Shown: positions 34,165-44,012, numbered from the stretch's first letter. The stretch: 64,000 nt of DNA from Burkholderia cepacia (GCF_029962485.1 NZ_CP073637.1:434001-498000), one strand, 5' to 3'. Translations and numbers: made by a program. The notes: generated by a model from the letters alone, not told the origin.

Positions 34165-35448
34165 ATGAACTGGGCAGTGACAAGAATCGGCGGGCGGTTT
34201 CACTACGGATGGCTCGCGGCGGCGGTGGTATTCCTGATCCTGTTGGCGGCAGCCGGCACGCGCGCGACGCCGAGCGTGCTGATGGTGCCGCTCGAGCGGG
34301 AGCTCGGCTGGAGCCGGGCGGCGATTTCGCTGGCGATCTCGGTGAACATCGCGCTGTACGGCCTGACGGGCCCGTTCGCGGCCGCCGCGATGCAGCGCTT
34401 CGGGCTGCGCCCGACGATCCTCACGGCGCTCGTGACGATGAGCGTGGGCGTCGCGCTGTCGTCGATGATGACGCAGAGCTGGCAGATGGTCGTGATCTGG
34501 GGCCTGATGGTCGGCTGCTCGACGGGCGTCGTCGCACTGACGCTGTCCGCGACCTTCGTCACGCGCTGGTTCCACGCGCGGCGCGGCCTCGTGATGGGGA
34601 TCCTGACCGCCAGCACGGCCACCGGCCAGCTCGTGTTTCTGCCGATGCTCGCGGCGATCGCGCAACACCACGGCTGGCGGCCGGTTGTGCTGGTCGTCGC
34701 GGTGGCGGCCGCGATCGTGATTCCGCTCGTCGCCTTCCTGCTGCCCGAGCGGCCGGCCGACCTGCAGCTGCGCCCGTACGGCGAACCGGCCGATGCGCCG
34801 GCCGCGCCTGACGCATCGAAGGAGAACCCGCTCGCGGTCGCGTTCCGCACGCTGCTGATGGCGAGCCGTTCGCGCGACTTCTGGCTGCTGTTCTTCAGTT
34901 TCTTTATCTGCGGCGCGAGCACCAACGGCTATGTCGGCACGCACCTGATCGCGATGTGCAGCGACTACGGGATGACCGAAGTGCAGGGCGCGTCGCTGCT
35001 CGCGGCGATGGGCGTGTTCGACCTGTTCGGCACGACGCTGTCGGGTTGGTTGTCCGATCGCTACGACAACCGCGTGCTGCTGTTCTGGTACTACGGGCTG
35101 CGCGGGCTGTCGCTGATCTACCTGCCGCATGCGTTCGGGATCGATTTCTTCGGGCTGCCGCTGTTCGCGATGTTCTACGGGCTCGACTGGATCGCGACCG
35201 TGCCGCCGACCGTGCGGCTCGCAACCGATGTGTTCGGCAAGGCCGCGGCGCCGGTCGTGTTCGGCTGGATCGTCGCCGGCCACCAGCTCGGCGCGGCGTT
35301 CGCGGCGCTCGGCGCCGGGCTGCTGCGCGCGAGCCTCGGCACCTACACGATCGCGTCAATGATCTCGGGCGGGCTGTGCATCGTCGGCGCGCTGATCGTG
35401 CTGCGGATCAACCGCGGCCCGTCGCGCGCAGCCGCTCAGGCGGCCTGA
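34165..35448 (+). CDS. MFS transporter
   Basis: This is a 427-residue major facilitator with twelve hydrophobic segments. A central cytoplasmic loop (about 200-225) is Pro/Ala-rich. Segment 2-3 carries the loop GPFAAAAMQRFGLRP, and the 8-9 loop has GWLSDRYDNR, the MFS motif A repeat. The start at 34165 (MNWAVTRIGGRFHYGWLAAA) is chosen because the family typically starts with FHYGW; GGAGA lies upstream. The substrate is not readable; a monocarboxylate or drug is equally possible. The divergent TetR gene and operators suggest substrate-induced expression. The leader of about 150 nt contains no other gene. Confidence 0.87.
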   Translation: MNWAVTRIGGRFHYGWLAAAVVFLILLAAAGTRATPSVLMVPLERELGWSRAAISLAISVNIALYGLTGPFAAAAMQRFGLRPTILTALVTMSVGVALSSMMTQSWQMVVIWGLMVGCSTGVVALTLSATFVTRWFHARRGLVMGILTASTATGQLVFLPMLAAIAQHHGWRPVVLVVAVAAAIVIPLVAFLLPERPADLQLRPYGEPADAPAAPDASKENPLAVAFRTLLMASRSRDFWLLFFSFFICGASTNGYVGTHLIAMCSDYGMTEVQGASLLAAMGVFDLFGTTLSGWLSDRYDNRVLLFWYYGLRGLSLIYLPHAFGIDFFGLPLFAMFYGLDWIATVPPTVRLATDVFGKAAAPVVFGWIVAGHQLGAAFAALGAGLLRASLGTYTIASMISGGLCIVGALIVLRINRGPSRAAAQAA

Positions 35449-35605
35449 TCGCGATGAACGTGGCTGGCCGCGCAGCCCGCGGCCGGCCAATGCAGGCACG
35501 GAGATTTGCATAGCGCGGGAGGATCGGGCGCGCAGCCGCTCAAGCGGGTATGCTTGCGGTTTGCCGGGCGTTCGCGCCCCTTCATCGATTTCAGCGAGGA
35601 ACCGC

Positions 35606-36211
35606 ATGTCCGTCAAACCTGCTCCCACCACTGTTTCGATTCACGATCTGATCGCAGGCCGCTGGAGCCCGCGCGCCTATTCGGACGAGCCCGTCAGCGC
35701 CGGCGATCTGCACGCAGTGCTCGAAGCCGCGCGCTGGGCCCCGTCCGCGTACAACGCGCAGCCGTGGCGTTTCGTCGTATTCGATCGCGCGCAGGACGAA
35801 GAAGCGTTCAAGCGCGCGTTCGCGACGCTGGTGCCGTTTAACCAGGGCTGGAATGCGCCGGCGCCCGTGCTGATCGCGGTGACCGCGCACACGCTGACGT
35901 CGAAGGGCGAACCGGCGCCGACCGCGTCGTACGACGCGGGTGCCGCCGCGATGTCGCTGGTGCTGCAGGCGCACGCGCTTGGCCTCGCCGCACACCAGAT
36001 GAGCGGTTTCGACGCGAAGGCGTTTCGCGACGCGTTCGCGATTCCGGCCGACGTCGCGATCCTGTCGATCATCTCGCTCGGCCACTACGGCAACGTCGAC
36101 AAGCTCGATCCCGTGCTGCGCGATCGCGAAAAGGCGCCGCGTACGCGCCATGCGATCGGCGAAGTCGTTTATGCAGGCGCGTGGAAGAAGAGTTTCGACG
36201 CGGCAGCCTGA
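35606..36211 (+). CDS. Nitroreductase-family FMN oxidoreductase
   Basis: This 201-residue flavoprotein of the nitroreductase superfamily has an FMN-phosphate-binding block RWSPRAYSDEPV at about 18-29 and the conserved WAPSAYNAQPWRFVV at about 43-57. A second FMN region near the end is LGHYG. Family members reduce nitro compounds, quinones or flavins with NAD(P)H; the substrate is unknown. GAGGA lies about 8 nt before ATG 35606. It stands 157 nt after the MFS gene and may have its own promoter. Confidence 0.87.
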   Translation: MSVKPAPTTVSIHDLIAGRWSPRAYSDEPVSAGDLHAVLEAARWAPSAYNAQPWRFVVFDRAQDEEAFKRAFATLVPFNQGWNAPAPVLIAVTAHTLTSKGEPAPTASYDAGAAAMSLVLQAHALGLAAHQMSGFDAKAFRDAFAIPADVAILSIISLGHYGNVDKLDPVLRDREKAPRTRHAIGEVVYAGAWKKSFDAAA

Positions 36212-36397
36212 CCGCGCGAGCGGGCGGGCTGCATCGTGCATCCCGTTCGCGCGTGCCCCCGGCGCGGCGCACCGCGCCGTTGCCATCGGTGCCCGCTGAG
36301 CGGTACCGGTGGCCAGCCCCGGTTGTGATCCCGCGGGCTTCATGTTAAAAAGCCCGTCCTTTCCGTTTTCGCGCCGGCCCTGCTGCGGCAATTTCCC

Positions 36398-37648
36398 ATG
36401 ACTTACTGCGCGATCGATTTCGGCACGTCCAATTCCGCCGTAGCGCTGCCCAACGGCGATGGCATACGCCTCGCGCCCGTCGAGGGCGACCACCTGACGC
36501 TGCCCACCGCGATTTTCTTCAACAACGACGAAGAAACGGTCGAATACGGCCGTGCGGCGCTGGCTTCCTATATCGACGGTTTCGACGGCCGGCTGATGCG
36601 CTCGATGAAGAGCATCCTCGGCTCGCCGCTCGCGGAAACGACGACCGATCTCGGCGACGGCAGCGCGATCGCGTACACCGAAATCATCGCGCGCTTCCTG
36701 ACGCACCTGAAGCGCAAGGCCGAAGCGCGCGCGGGCGCGCCGATCGGCCGCGCGGTGCTCGGCCGGCCGGTGTTCTTCGTCGACGACGATCCGCGCGCCG
36801 ACCGTCTCGCGCAGGATCAGCTCGAGGCGGCCGCGCAATCGGTCGGCTTCGCGGACGTGCACTTTCAGTACGAACCGATCGCCGCCGCATTCGACTACGA
36901 ATCGCGCCAGCAGGCCGAGCGCCTCGTGCTTGTCGCCGACATCGGCGGCGGTACGTCCGACTTCTCGCTGGTGCGCGTCGGGCCCGAGCGGATGGCGCGG
37001 CTCGAGCGCAAGGACGACGTGCTCGCGCACCACGGCGTGCACGTCGCGGGTACCGACTACGATCGGCGTGTCGAGCTGGCTGCGATCCTGCCCGCATTCG
37101 GCTACCGTTCGCTCGACCCGGAAGGGCGCGAGCTGCCGAACAAGATCTACTTCGATCTCGCGACCTGGCACCTGATCAACACGGTCTACACGCCGAAACG
37201 GATCGGCGAGCTGACGCTGATGAAGCACCTGTACCAGGACGTGCGGCAGTACGACCGGCTCACGAGCGTGGTCGAGCAGCGGCTCGGGCACGGGCTGATG
37301 GCGCGCGCGGAAGAAGCGAAGATCGGCGTTGCGGCGGGCGGGGAGACGATGATCAACCTGAACGACGTGGAAGAAGACCTGCTGATCGCGTTCGACGCCG
37401 ATCGCCTCGTCGATGCGAGCCGCGACGACACCTCACGCATCGTCGACGCCGCACGCGAGACGGTGCGGCTCGCGGGCATCGCGCCGCGCGATGTCGGCGC
37501 ACTGTATTTCACCGGTGGTTCGACCGGGCTCGCGTTCCTGTCGGGTGCGCTTGCGGGCGCGTTCCCGGATGCGCAGCCGGTGTTCGGCGACCGCCTCGCG
37601 AGTGTCGCGACGGGTCTCGGCATTCACGCGCAGCGATTATTCGGTTGA
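36398..37648 (+). CDS. Hsp70-family protein (YegD-like), no substrate-binding domain
   Basis: This 416-residue protein contains only the actin-like ATPase part of Hsp70: phosphate-1 loop AIDFGTSNSAVAL at the start, phosphate-2 loop VADIGGGTSDFSLVRV at about 184-199, and the adenosine motif FTGGSTGLAFL at about 371. The peptide-binding domain of DnaK is absent, as in E. coli YegD (about 450 residues). Its cellular role is unknown. It stands alone between an upstream gap of 186 nt and a strong terminator at 37698. Confidence 0.86.
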   Translation: MTYCAIDFGTSNSAVALPNGDGIRLAPVEGDHLTLPTAIFFNNDEETVEYGRAALASYIDGFDGRLMRSMKSILGSPLAETTTDLGDGSAIAYTEIIARFLTHLKRKAEARAGAPIGRAVLGRPVFFVDDDPRADRLAQDQLEAAAQSVGFADVHFQYEPIAAAFDYESRQQAERLVLVADIGGGTSDFSLVRVGPERMARLERKDDVLAHHGVHVAGTDYDRRVELAAILPAFGYRSLDPEGRELPNKIYFDLATWHLINTVYTPKRIGELTLMKHLYQDVRQYDRLTSVVEQRLGHGLMARAEEAKIGVAAGGETMINLNDVEEDLLIAFDADRLVDASRDDTSRIVDAARETVRLAGIAPRDVGALYFTGGSTGLAFLSGALAGAFPDAQPVFGDRLASVATGLGIHAQRLFG

Positions 37649-37697
37649 ATGCGAGCGGCTGAAAGGCCGCCATGCCGGACAACCGGCGCCGAAAAAC

Positions 37698-37727
37698 AAA
37701 AAGCCCCGCCGAAGCGGGGCTTTTTTT
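37698..37727. terminator. Bidirectional intrinsic terminator, Hsp70-like gene / cspA
   Basis: An 8-bp G+C-rich stem (37702-37709 and 37714-37721) with a CGAA-type loop is flanked by AAAAA on the left and TTTTTTT on the right. It can therefore stop both the plus-strand Hsp70-like transcript and the minus-strand cspA transcript. Confidence 0.85.
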
Positions 37728-37747
37728 CACGAATTATCGCGCCAAGC

Positions 37748-37951
37748 TTAGACCGGACGGATGTTCGCAGCTTGCAGACCCTTCGGGCCCGTCTTCACTT
37801 CGAATTCAACCTTCTGGTTTTCTTGCAGCGTCTTGAAGCCTTCGACGCGGATTTCCGAGAAGTGCGCGAACAGATCGTCGCCGCCGCCTTCCGGGGTGAT
37901 GAAGCCGAAGCCCTTTGCGTCATTGAACCACTTGACGGTACCGGTTGCCAT
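37748..37951 (-). CDS. cspA: Cold-shock protein, CspA family
   Basis: This 67-residue single-stranded nucleic-acid-binding protein has an OB fold. RNP1 is KGFGFITP (residues 13-20) and RNP2 is LFAHF (about 27-31), both intact. It acts as an RNA chaperone, melting secondary structure in mRNAs at low temperature. AAGGAAC lies 8 nt before the ATG. A strong sigma-70 promoter (38099-38127) about 140 nt upstream would give the long leader characteristic of cold-shock mRNAs. Which paralogue it is, and whether it is cold-induced, cannot be read. Confidence 0.92.
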   Translation of the reverse strand: MATGTVKWFNDAKGFGFITPEGGGDDLFAHFSEIRVEGFKTLQENQKVEFEVKTGPKGLQAANIRPV

Positions 37952-38092
37952 GTTACTTGTTCCTAAAAAGATAAAACGGGGCCGAAGCCCATGGGGTGCG
38001 GAAAATCAAGGAAGGGGTAATAGGACCAACCGGAGTACCGTTGATGGGCGAACTACGAAAGAACCAATTCACTCGCCACTTGAAATCCTGCG
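37952..38092 (-). promoter_or_regulatory. Long 5' leader of cspA mRNA
   Basis: If transcription begins about 7 nt after the -10 box, the untranslated leader is about 140 nt. Cold-shock mRNAs use such leaders as temperature-responsive structures; this is inference from length and position. I did not find a clear cold-box match by eye. Confidence 0.5.
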
Positions 38093-38098
38093 AAGTCC

Positions 38099-38127
38099 TT
38101 TATACGGCTAATCGTTCTTATGGTCAA
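38099..38127 (-). promoter_or_regulatory. Sigma-70 promoter of cspA
   Basis: On the minus strand TTGACC (38127-38122) and TATAAA (38104-38099) are separated by exactly 17 nt, giving near-consensus boxes in a region that is AT-rich for this genome. Confidence 0.75.
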
Positions 38128-38371
38128 CCGTATTCCCATGCACTCAGGGTTATTGCGTAGATCAGGTTTACAAAGCTTGCAATCGATGCGAATTTTTTGT
38201 AGGGGCCGAACGATTTTGGCGGCACGTTTGAGGTGCAACCGTTAAACTACGCGCCGCGTGGACGGGTTGCCCTGATCGGGTGGCGCGTCCCCCCAAGAAT
38301 GCGTGCGCGGTGCTGTCCGAGCCGATCCCGGACCGCAGGCCGACCATGCTTTTTGAGACACAGGAGAGGAT

Positions 38372-39970
38372 GTGAAGAGTTCTATTCAACGGAACATCGG
38401 CCCGTTTGCATTGATGCTGACGGGGCTGGGTTCGATTATCGGCTCGGGCTGGCTGTTCGGCGCCTGGAAAGCCGCGAAGATCGCCGGTCCGGCGGCGATC
38501 TGCGCATGGATCATCGGCGCGGTCGTGATTCTCGCGATTGCACTGACGTACGCCGAACTGGGCGCGATGTTCCCCGAGTCGGGCGGCATGGTGCGCTATG
38601 CGCGCTACTCGCACGGTTCGCTGGTCGGTTTCATCAGCGCGTGGGCCAACTGGATCGCGATCGTTTCCGTGATTCCGATCGAGGCTGAAGCGTCGATCCA
38701 GTACATGAGCACGTGGCCGTATCCGTGGGCGCATGCGCTGTTCGTGAACGGCGAGTTGACCACACCAGGCTTGCTGCTGTCGGCCGTGCTGGTCGTCATC
38801 TACTTCCTGCTGAACTACTGGGGCGTGAAGGCCTTTGCGCGTGCGAACACCGCGATCACGATCTTCAAGTTCCTGATCCCGGGCGCCACGATCCTCGGCC
38901 TGATGCTGACGAGCTTCCATTCGGAGAACCTCGGCACCGCATCGAATGCGAGCTTCGCGCCGTACGGCTGGTCGGCCGTGCTGACCGCGGTCGCGACGAG
39001 CGGCATCGTGTTCGCGTTCAACGGCTTCCAGAGTCCCGTGAACCTGGCGGGCGAAGCGCGCAATCCGTCGCGCAGCGTGCCGTTCGCGGTGATCACGTCG
39101 ATCCTGATCGCGCTGGTGATCTACGTGCTGCTGCAGATGGCGTACATCGGCTCGGTGAATCCGGCTGACGTCGCGAAGGGCTGGGCGCACTTCAACTTCT
39201 CGTCGCCGTTCGCGGAACTCGCGATCGCACTGAACCTGAACTGGCTCGCGATCCTGCTGTACGTCGACGCGTTCATCAGCCCGAGCGGCACCGGCACGAC
39301 CTACATGGCGACGACCACGCGGATGATCTACGCGATGGAGCGCAACAACACGATGCCGAAGATGTTCGGCAACGTGCACCCGATCTACGGTGTGCCGCGC
39401 CAGGCGATGTGGTTCAACCTGCTCGTGTCGTTCATCTTCCTGTTCTTCTTCCGTGGCTGGAGCTCGCTCGCAGCGGTGATCTCGGTCGCAACGGTGATCT
39501 CGTACCTGACCGGCCCGATCAGCCTGATGGCGCTGCGCCGCGCGGCGACGGACATCGAGCGTCCGCTGTCGATTCCGCTGATGAAGCTGATCGCACCGTT
39601 CGCGTTCGTGTGCGCGTCGCTGATCCTGTACTGGGCGAAGTGGCCGCTGACGGGCGAAATCATCCTGCTGATGATCGTCGCGCTGCCGGTGTACTTCTTC
39701 TTCCAGGCGAAGTCGGGCTGGAGCGGCTGGGGCGCCGACCTGAAGGCTGCATGGTGGCTGGTCGCGTACCTGCCGACGATGGCCGTGCTGTCGCTGATCG
39801 GCAGCAAGGAATTCGGCGGCCACGGCGTGCTGCCGTACGGCTGGGACATGCTGGTCGTCGCGGCAATCGCGCTGGTGTTCTACTTCTGGGGCGTGAATAC
39901 CGGCTACCGGACCAAGTATCTCGACGAGCGTGAATCGCACGACGAGATCCTCGAAGGGGTCGGTGCCTGA
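38372..39970 (+). CDS. APC-superfamily amino-acid permease
   Basis: This is a 532-residue inner-membrane transporter with twelve or more hydrophobic segments. The N-terminal block MLTGLGSIIGSGWLFGAW carries the unwound-helix glycine motif of APC transporters. The start is GTG at 38372 with AGGAGAGGA right upstream (the overlapping ATG runs into a stop). The family wording (YAELGAMFPESGGMVRYARYSHG) fits the aspartate/glutamate or polyamine branch, but the substrate is uncertain. It is a single gene followed by a strong terminator. Confidence 0.87.
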   Translation: MKSSIQRNIGPFALMLTGLGSIIGSGWLFGAWKAAKIAGPAAICAWIIGAVVILAIALTYAELGAMFPESGGMVRYARYSHGSLVGFISAWANWIAIVSVIPIEAEASIQYMSTWPYPWAHALFVNGELTTPGLLLSAVLVVIYFLLNYWGVKAFARANTAITIFKFLIPGATILGLMLTSFHSENLGTASNASFAPYGWSAVLTAVATSGIVFAFNGFQSPVNLAGEARNPSRSVPFAVITSILIALVIYVLLQMAYIGSVNPADVAKGWAHFNFSSPFAELAIALNLNWLAILLYVDAFISPSGTGTTYMATTTRMIYAMERNNTMPKMFGNVHPIYGVPRQAMWFNLLVSFIFLFFFRGWSSLAAVISVATVISYLTGPISLMALRRAATDIERPLSIPLMKLIAPFAFVCASLILYWAKWPLTGEIILLMIVALPVYFFFQAKSGWSGWGADLKAAWWLVAYLPTMAVLSLIGSKEFGGHGVLPYGWDMLVVAAIALVFYFWGVNTGYRTKYLDERESHDEILEGVGA

Positions 39971-40012
39971 CGCCTGACCTGTCGCCGGATTCGGCGGCGA
40001 CAGGACGCAGCG

Positions 40013-40051
40013 AAAAAAAGCCCGCCCGAGCGACGCTCGGGCGGGCTTTTT
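40013..40051. terminator. Bidirectional intrinsic terminator, permease / dioxygenase
   Basis: A 13-bp inverted repeat (40020-40032 and 40034-40046) is flanked by a run of A on the left and TTTTT on the right, between two convergent genes. A weaker hairpin (about 39980-40002) precedes it. Confidence 0.85.
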
Positions 40052-40077
40052 GTTTGCGGCGACGATTGCGGCGCGGC

Positions 40078-40869
40078 TCAGGCGCCGGTGCTGGCGAACA
40101 CGTAGTTCGTCATCGCGAGCACGCGCTGATAGGTGCCGAGCGACTGGATGCCGAGCTGGTAATCGTCGTCCGCCGCGCCGAGCGCCGTGAAGACCGGCAG
40201 CAGATGCTCGTCGGTCGGATGCATCAGCGCTGCGTGCGGCGCCTGCCGGCGGTAGTCGAGCAGCGCGTCGACATCGCGCGCGGCGAGCTTCGCCTCGAAC
40301 CAGTCGGTGAATTCCGCGACGCGCGGGTCCGCATCTTCGGGCGCCGCGCCGAAATCGGCTGCGCGCAGGTTATGCGTGATCTGGCCCGAGCCGATCACCA
40401 TCACGCCTTCATCACGCAGCGGCCGCAGCGCGCGGCCGAGTGCGAAGTGGTGCGCCGCATCCGCGCGCGGCTGGATCGACAGTTGCGCGACGGGCACGTC
40501 GGCCTCCGGGTACATCAGCAGCATCGGCACCCACGCGCCGTGGTCAAGGCCGTGCTCGGTCGTCGCGGTCGCGATGCCGGCCGCGTTCAGCAGCGTCACC
40601 GCGCGTTCGGCGACGTCGGGCGCGCCCGGTGCCGGATAGCGGATGTCGTACAGCGCCTGCGGGAAGCCGTAGAAATCGTGGATCGTTTCCGGATGCGCGG
40701 CGACGCTCGCGACCGGCCGTTGCGTGCCCCAGTGCGCGGACAGCATCAGCACCGCGCGCGGGCGCGGCAATTGGGCGCCGAGGTGCGTGAACGCACCGGA
40801 CGGCAGCGTCGGGTCGATCGGCAGCGTCGGAGCGCCGTGGGACAGGTACAGCGAAGGCAAGCGGTTCAT
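40078..40869 (-). CDS. Class III extradiol (LigB/DODA-type) dioxygenase, YgiD-like
   Basis: This is a 263-residue enzyme. The start at 40869 (MNRLPSLYLSHGAPTL) aligns with the family, where the His in LSHGAP is a metal ligand. Other family marks are LMLSAHWGT (second ligand), LDHGAWVPMLLMYPEADVPV and VIGSGQITHNLR. Relatives are 4,5-DOPA and protocatechuate 4,5-dioxygenases using Fe(II) or Zn(II). The substrate is unknown. The upstream in-frame extension to 40983 is not supported by a ribosome site. Confidence 0.86.
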   Translation of the reverse strand: MNRLPSLYLSHGAPTLPIDPTLPSGAFTHLGAQLPRPRAVLMLSAHWGTQRPVASVAAHPETIHDFYGFPQALYDIRYPAPGAPDVAERAVTLLNAAGIATATTEHGLDHGAWVPMLLMYPEADVPVAQLSIQPRADAAHHFALGRALRPLRDEGVMVIGSGQITHNLRAADFGAAPEDADPRVAEFTDWFEAKLAARDVDALLDYRRQAPHAALMHPTDEHLLPVFTALGAADDDYQLGIQSLGTYQRVLAMTNYVFASTGA

Positions 40870-41079
40870 GGTGGTGGCCTGCGAAAAGGGTTTGCCTGTG
40901 ACTATAGGCGCGCACCGTGTATTGATAAATCCGCGTTTTGGAATTTGATTGACGCTTGTTTGTTGATAATGGGTGCAACGCAATGCGTGGCGACGCGGTT
41001 AATCGTCAATACGCGTACGATCGAATGAATTCTCGTGAAAATCGAAGAAGATGCGCGAAGAAGGGCGCCGTGGTGGCGC

Positions 41080-41676
41080 TTACTGGGCGTGCCGGATGCC
41101 GGCCCACGGTGTCGTCTGCGGCGCGCTGAGCGCGAACAGGTCGAGCACGCGCGTGACGGTCTGGTCGACGAGTTCCTCGATCGTCTTCGGCATTGCGTAG
41201 AACGCGGGCAGCGGCGGAAAGACGATGCCGCCCATCTCGGTGACGGCGGTCATATTGCGCAGATGCGCGAGGTTGAACGGCGTTTCGCGCACCATCAGCA
41301 CGAGGCGGCGGCGTTCCTTGAGCGTGACGTCGGCCGCGCGCGTGATCAGGTTGTCGGACAGCCCGTGCGCGACGCTCGCGAGCGTCTTCATCGAGCATGG
41401 CGCGATCACCATCCCGTCGGTCGCGAACGAACCCGACGCGATCGTTGCGCCGACGTCGCGCACCGAGTGCACGACGTCCGCGCGGCTTTCGAGATCGGCC
41501 TTCGGCAGCCTGAGTTCATGCTGGATGTTGAGCCAGCCGGCGTTCGAAACCAGCAGGTGCGTTTCGACGCCGCCCGCGGCGCGCAGCAGGTCGAGCAGCC
41601 GGACACCGTAGATCGCGCCGGTGGCGCCGGTGATCGCAACGATCAGCCGGCGTGGCGGCGCGCTGGGAGATGCCAT
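41080..41676 (-). CDS. ubiX: UbiX flavin prenyltransferase
   Basis: This 198-residue enzyme makes prenylated FMN, the cofactor of UbiD-type decarboxylases in ubiquinone synthesis. It has the FMN-binding start VAITGATGAIYGVRLLD (about 12-28), the conserved VIAPCSMKTLASVAHG (about 90-105) and the active-site region LVLMVRETPFNLAHLRNM. The length is as in E. coli UbiX. It is the last gene of the hemA-prfA-prmC-grxD run, 24 nt after grxD. Confidence 0.93.
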   Translation of the reverse strand: MASPSAPPRRLIVAITGATGAIYGVRLLDLLRAAGGVETHLLVSNAGWLNIQHELRLPKADLESRADVVHSVRDVGATIASGSFATDGMVIAPCSMKTLASVAHGLSDNLITRAADVTLKERRRLVLMVRETPFNLAHLRNMTAVTEMGGIVFPPLPAFYAMPKTIEELVDQTVTRVLDLFALSAPQTTPWAGIRHAQ

Positions 41677-41700
41677 CGAAAGGGGAGCGGGTGCCGCGTG

Positions 41701-42012
41701 TTAAGCGGCGGCGAACAGTTGCTGCAGTTCGCCCGACTGGTACATCTCCATCATGATGTCCGAGCCGCCGATGAATTCGCCCTTCACGTAGAGCTGGGGG
41801 ATGGTCGGCCAGTTCGAGAACGACTTGATGCCCTGGCGGATTTCGTCGTCTTCAAGCACGTTGACCGTCTTGAACTGGTCGACGCCGCAGGCTTTCAGCA
41901 CCTGCACGGCGCGGCCGGAGAAGCCGCACATCGGGAATTGCGCGTTGCCCTTCATGAAGAGCACGACCTGGTTTTCGTCGACGATTTGCTTGATACGTTG
42001 TTGGGTGTCCAT
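41701..42012 (-). CDS. grxD: Monothiol glutaredoxin GrxD (Grx4)
   Basis: This 103-residue class II glutaredoxin has the active-site CGFS (about residues 29-32, in [11 protein letters not shown]) plus the glutathione and cluster-binding motifs [20 protein letters not shown]. These proteins carry [2Fe-2S] clusters in iron-sulfur assembly. It lies between prmC and ubiX on the same strand, a conserved placement in beta-proteobacteria. Confidence 0.95.
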   Translation of the reverse strand: MDTQQRIKQIVDENQVVLFMKGNAQFPMCGFSGRAVQVLKACGVDQFKTVNVLEDDEIRQGIKSFSNWPTIPQLYVKGEFIGGSDIMMEMYQSGELQQLFAAA

Positions 42013-42079
42013 GACTGACCTTGCGTTTGCGGGGCGTTAGATCGAAATGATAGCGGATTTCAACCGGACGGGCCGGGCA

Positions 42080-42922
42080 TCAGCCCGGCCGCCGGCCGCC
42101 GGTCGTGCGTTCGATCGCGGCGAGATCGGCGAGCGATTCGACCGCGACGAAGCCGTGTGAGGCGAGGATCGTGCGGACGGCTTCGGCCTGATCGTAGCCG
42201 TGCTCGATCCAGAGCGTGCCGCCCGGTTTCAGACGGGTGCCGGCGCCCGCGACGATCGTGCGGATCGCGCTGAGGCCGTCGGCATCGTCGGTGAGTGCGC
42301 CGCGCGGCTCGAAACGCAGGTCGCCCTGCGCGAGGTGCGGATCGTGCTGTGCGATGTACGGCGGGTTGCTGACGATCGTATCGAACACGAGCGCCGGATC
42401 GAGCGCCGCATACCAGTCGCTCTGCAGCCACTGCAGCGGGCCGCCGGGGCGGCGTGCGTCGAGCAGCTTGTCCGCGTTGCGTTGCGCGACCGCGAGCGCG
42501 GCTGGCGAACGGTCGAGCGCCCACACGCGCGCATCGGGACGCTCGACGGCGATCGACACGGCGATCGCGCCGCTGCCGGTGCCGAGATCGAGCACGGCCG
42601 GATGCGGCAGCCCGTCGATCGCATCGAGCGCGGCTTCGACGAGCAGTTCGGTTTCGGGGCGCGGGATCAGCACGTCGGGCGTCACGTCGAACGGGCGGCC
42701 GAAGAACTCGCGCATCCCGACCAGTTGCGCGACGGGCTCGCCGGCGACGCGGCGCGCTTCGAGCGCGCGGTAGCGTTCGACCGCGGCCGCATCGAGCGGC
42801 GCGTCGCCGCGCGTGATCAGCTGCGTGCGGGTCCAGCCGAGCGCGTGCGCGAGCAGCACGCGCGCATCGACCGCGTCGAGCGGCGACGCGCGCAGCAGTT
42901 CGTCGGCGGTGGTGTCGGGCAT
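42080..42922 (-). CDS. prmC: PrmC (HemK), release-factor glutamine methyltransferase
   Basis: This 280-residue enzyme methylates the Gln of the GGQ motif of RF1 and RF2. The N-terminal helical domain (1-75) binds the release factor; the SAM domain has VLDLGTGSGAIAVSIA (about 115-130) and the catalytic NPPY (about 186). The ATG at 42922 is only 7 nt beyond the prfA stop, so the methyltransferase and its substrate RF1 are translated together. Confidence 0.95.
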   Translation of the reverse strand: MPDTTADELLRASPLDAVDARVLLAHALGWTRTQLITRGDAPLDAAAVERYRALEARRVAGEPVAQLVGMREFFGRPFDVTPDVLIPRPETELLVEAALDAIDGLPHPAVLDLGTGSGAIAVSIAVERPDARVWALDRSPAALAVAQRNADKLLDARRPGGPLQWLQSDWYAALDPALVFDTIVSNPPYIAQHDPHLAQGDLRFEPRGALTDDADGLSAIRTIVAGAGTRLKPGGTLWIEHGYDQAEAVRTILASHGFVAVESLADLAAIERTTGGRRPG

Positions 42923-42929
42923 CGCGGCC

Positions 42930-44012
42930 TCAGTCGGCTTCGCCGAGCGACGCAAGCAGCTCGGCCTGGTGCTCGGTGACGAGCACGCCGATCAGCTCGT
43001 CAAGATCGCCGTCCATGATCGCCTCGAGCCGGTACAGCGTCAGGTTGATCCGGTGGTCGGTCATCCGGCCTTGCGGGAAGTTGTACGTACGAATCCGTTC
43101 GGAACGGTCGCCGGAGCCGATCAGGCTCTTGCGCGTCGCGGCTTCCTTCGCGTGCTGCTCGTGATACTGCTTGTCCTTGATGCGCGCGGCGAGCACCTTC
43201 AGTGCGCGATCCTTGTTCTTGTGCTGCGAACGGTCGTCCTGGCATTCGACGACGATCCCGGTCGGGATGTGCGTGACGCGCACCGCCGAATCGGTCTTGT
43301 TGATGTGCTGGCCGCCCGCGCCGGATGCGCGGAACGTGTCGATCCGCAGGTCGGCCGGATTGATCTCGACTTCGCCGATCTCGTCGGCTTCCGGCATCAC
43401 CGCGACCGTGCACGCGGACGTATGGATGCGCCCCTGCGTCTCGGTCGCCGGCACGCGCTGCACGCGATGGCCGCCCGATTCGAACTTCAGGCGCGAATAC
43501 GCGCCCTGGCCCGCGATCCGCACGATCACTTCCTTGTAGCCGCCGAGATCCGACGCGCTCTCCGACATCATTTCGACCTGCCAGCGCTGGCGTTCCGCGA
43601 AGCGCAGGTACATGCGCAGCAGGTCGCCCGCGAACAGCGCCGATTCGTCGCCGCCCGCGCCCGCGCGGATTTCGACGAAGATGTTGCGGTCGTCGTTCGG
43701 ATCCTTCGGCAGCAGCATCTTCTGCAGCTCGGTCTCGAGGCGCGCCATGCCGTCGCGCGCGTCGCGGATTTCGTCTTCCGCGAAGTCGCGCATCGACGGA
43801 TCGGCGAGCAACTCCTGCGCGGCCGCCTCGTCATTGCGCGACTGGCGCCACAGTGCGTATTGCTCGACGACCGGGCCGAGTTCCGCATGTTCACGCGTCA
43901 GTTTGCGGTACTGGTCGAGGTCGGCCGTGACGTTTTCGCGGCTCAGCAGATCGTTCAGTTCGGCCAGCCGTGTGGACAGCTGGTCGAGCTTGCGTTGCAT
44001 GCTCGTCTTCAT
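42930..44012 (-). CDS. prfA: Peptide chain release factor 1
   Basis: This is a 360-residue RF1, normal length. Domain 3 carries GGQ at residues 233-235 (in [22 protein letters not shown]), which triggers peptidyl-tRNA hydrolysis at UAA and [27 protein letters not shown] and the C-terminal [20 protein letters not shown] are RF1 family blocks. It follows hemA by 82 nt and is coupled to prmC. Confidence 0.97.
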   Translation of the reverse strand: MKTSMQRKLDQLSTRLAELNDLLSRENVTADLDQYRKLTREHAELGPVVEQYALWRQSRNDEAAAQELLADPSMRDFAEDEIRDARDGMARLETELQKMLLPKDPNDDRNIFVEIRAGAGGDESALFAGDLLRMYLRFAERQRWQVEMMSESASDLGGYKEVIVRIAGQGAYSRLKFESGGHRVQRVPATETQGRIHTSACTVAVMPEADEIGEVEINPADLRIDTFRASGAGGQHINKTDSAVRVTHIPTGIVVECQDDRSQHKNKDRALKVLAARIKDKQYHEQHAKEAATRKSLIGSGDRSERIRTYNFPQGRMTDHRINLTLYRLEAIMDGDLDELIGVLVTEHQAELLASLGEAD

